From contig KQ965750.1 of the NCBI GenBank assembly GCA_001574975.1, positions 62,001-126,000 on the forward strand: DNA of 64,000 nucleotides, read 5' to 3'. The notes beneath the pieces were generated by a model that ran no database searches, was not told the DNA's origin, and worked only from the letters and a program-made list of their open reading frames with translations. Positions 63,441 through 64,000 of the stretch are shown here, piece by piece. Numbering within the stretch: position 1 is the first letter of the stretch; each line of letters opens with the position of its first letter. Source of the stretch: Gonapodya prolifera JEL478. Its lineage: Eukaryota > Monoblepharomycota > Monoblepharidomycetes > Monoblepharidales > Gonapodyaceae. The translations under genes were made by a program, and so were the position numbers.

Positions 63441-64000
63441 GTGATTGAATGATTCCGCTTGGAGAGCTCAGATCTTCGCAGCTGGGAGACTTCAGGGACT
63501 CTTCGGACATCGGAAGATGGGAGGTTTGCGAAGTTGCACTTTACATACCGATAAATTATACAATGTACTTCAGGAGCCACTTCTGCATCAGCCATTCTGT
63601 GTCTGTACGCGGGTAACAGTTCCGATCGGTATAAAGGGGTGTTCACACTTCGAAGGGACTATTGTCAGAACACGGAATCCCGCGCATTATCCAGCCTGGC
63701 TCGTCCGAAAAGAAGATATTTTCCATCGAGCTGCATCGGCGACGCGATCGGACGGGTCTCTGGACCGAATCGGAGACTTTCCCTGCCACCACCACCCCTA
63801 ATTTCCGGAGTCTGAAGGACACCAGGCCAAATTACCCACACAAGTTTTAAACTTGGCCACATCGCAAAACAAAGCACGATCGGGACGTGGGGAGACTGAG
63901 AGATGTTGACGGCTGGCGGCCACAGCCTCGATTCGGGAGTTGGAACGGGAAACGGCCCGACCAGCCCACGCAGACGACGGCCCACGCTGCACGAGGCGTT
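63441..64000. other. Upstream region of the globin-like gene, to the right edge
   Basis: About 560 bp containing the globin-like gene's promoter by position. Short frames on both strands show no recognisable domain; I see no gene that I can support here. Confidence 0.5.

Overview
This is a gene-dense, intron-rich eukaryotic nuclear segment. I read it as a zoosporic (flagellated) fungus, most likely a chytrid. Introns are mostly 50-130 bp with GT/AG ends, genes are closely packed on both strands, and spacers can be as short as 11 bp. Fungal-type housekeeping genes (phosphoacetylglucosamine mutase for chitin precursor supply, SAGA subunit Ada1, a Swf1-like DHHC enzyme, a COA1-type mitochondrial factor) sit beside genes that only flagellated lineages need or keep: CFAP43, SPEF2 and katanin p60. 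The animal-like genes SIVA, a voltage-gated potassium channel and a PRXL2A-type redox protein fit an early-branching fungus that kept ancestral opisthokont genes.

Layout. 1-1.9 kb: 5' part of CFAP43 (-), running off the left edge. 2.1-3.2 kb: BTB protein (-). 3.3-5 kb: DHHC palmitoyltransferase (-). 5.3-7.3 kb: tandem DJ-1/PfpI protein (-). 7.7-8.2 kb: hypothetical protein (-). 8.8-10.2 kb: F-box/LRR-like protein (-). 10.2-12.5 kb: long spacer with one doubtful coding fragment. 12.5-17.1 kb: very GC-rich, low-complexity acidic nuclear-type protein (+). 17.4-20.1 kb: phosphoacetylglucosamine mutase (-). 20.8-24 kb: unrecognised multi-exon locus (-), possibly one membrane protein with a coiled-coil tail, possibly two genes. 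24.3-26.7 kb: epsin (+). 26.8-28.1 kb: farnesyltransferase alpha subunit (+). 28.2-28.75 kb: SIVA-like (-). 28.8-33.4 kb: DNA polymerase delta catalytic subunit (+). 33.5-34.1 kb: COA1-like (+). 34.1-41.1 kb: SPEF2 (-). 41.3-42.8 kb: RNF5/RNF185-type E3 (-). 42.9-45.7 kb: katanin p60 (-). 45.8-48.6 kb: LTV1 (-). 49.0-53.4 kb: Kv channel (+). 53.8-54.7 kb: PRXL2A-like (+). 55.2-59.1 kb: long coiled-coil protein (+). 59.35-61.6 kb: Ada1/TADA1 (-). 62.1-63.4 kb: globin-like protein with a C-terminal CaaX box (-).

Three themes stand out. The first is the axoneme and its microtubules: CFAP43 is a tether of inner-arm dynein, SPEF2 a central-pair protein, katanin p60 a microtubule-severing ATPase. 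The second is lipid modification of proteins: a DHHC enzyme, the prenyltransferase alpha subunit, and a CaaX-ending globin that could be a substrate. The third is signalling and redox: Kv channel, globin, PRXL2A and DJ-1 domains. Nothing shows that these form one operated system; clustering may be chance. No rRNA, tRNA, CRISPR array, retroelement or DNA transposon was recognised.

Most gene models here are spliced by eye from GT/AG sites and family similarity. Outer coordinates are good where a start and stop are named and approximate where the entry says so.
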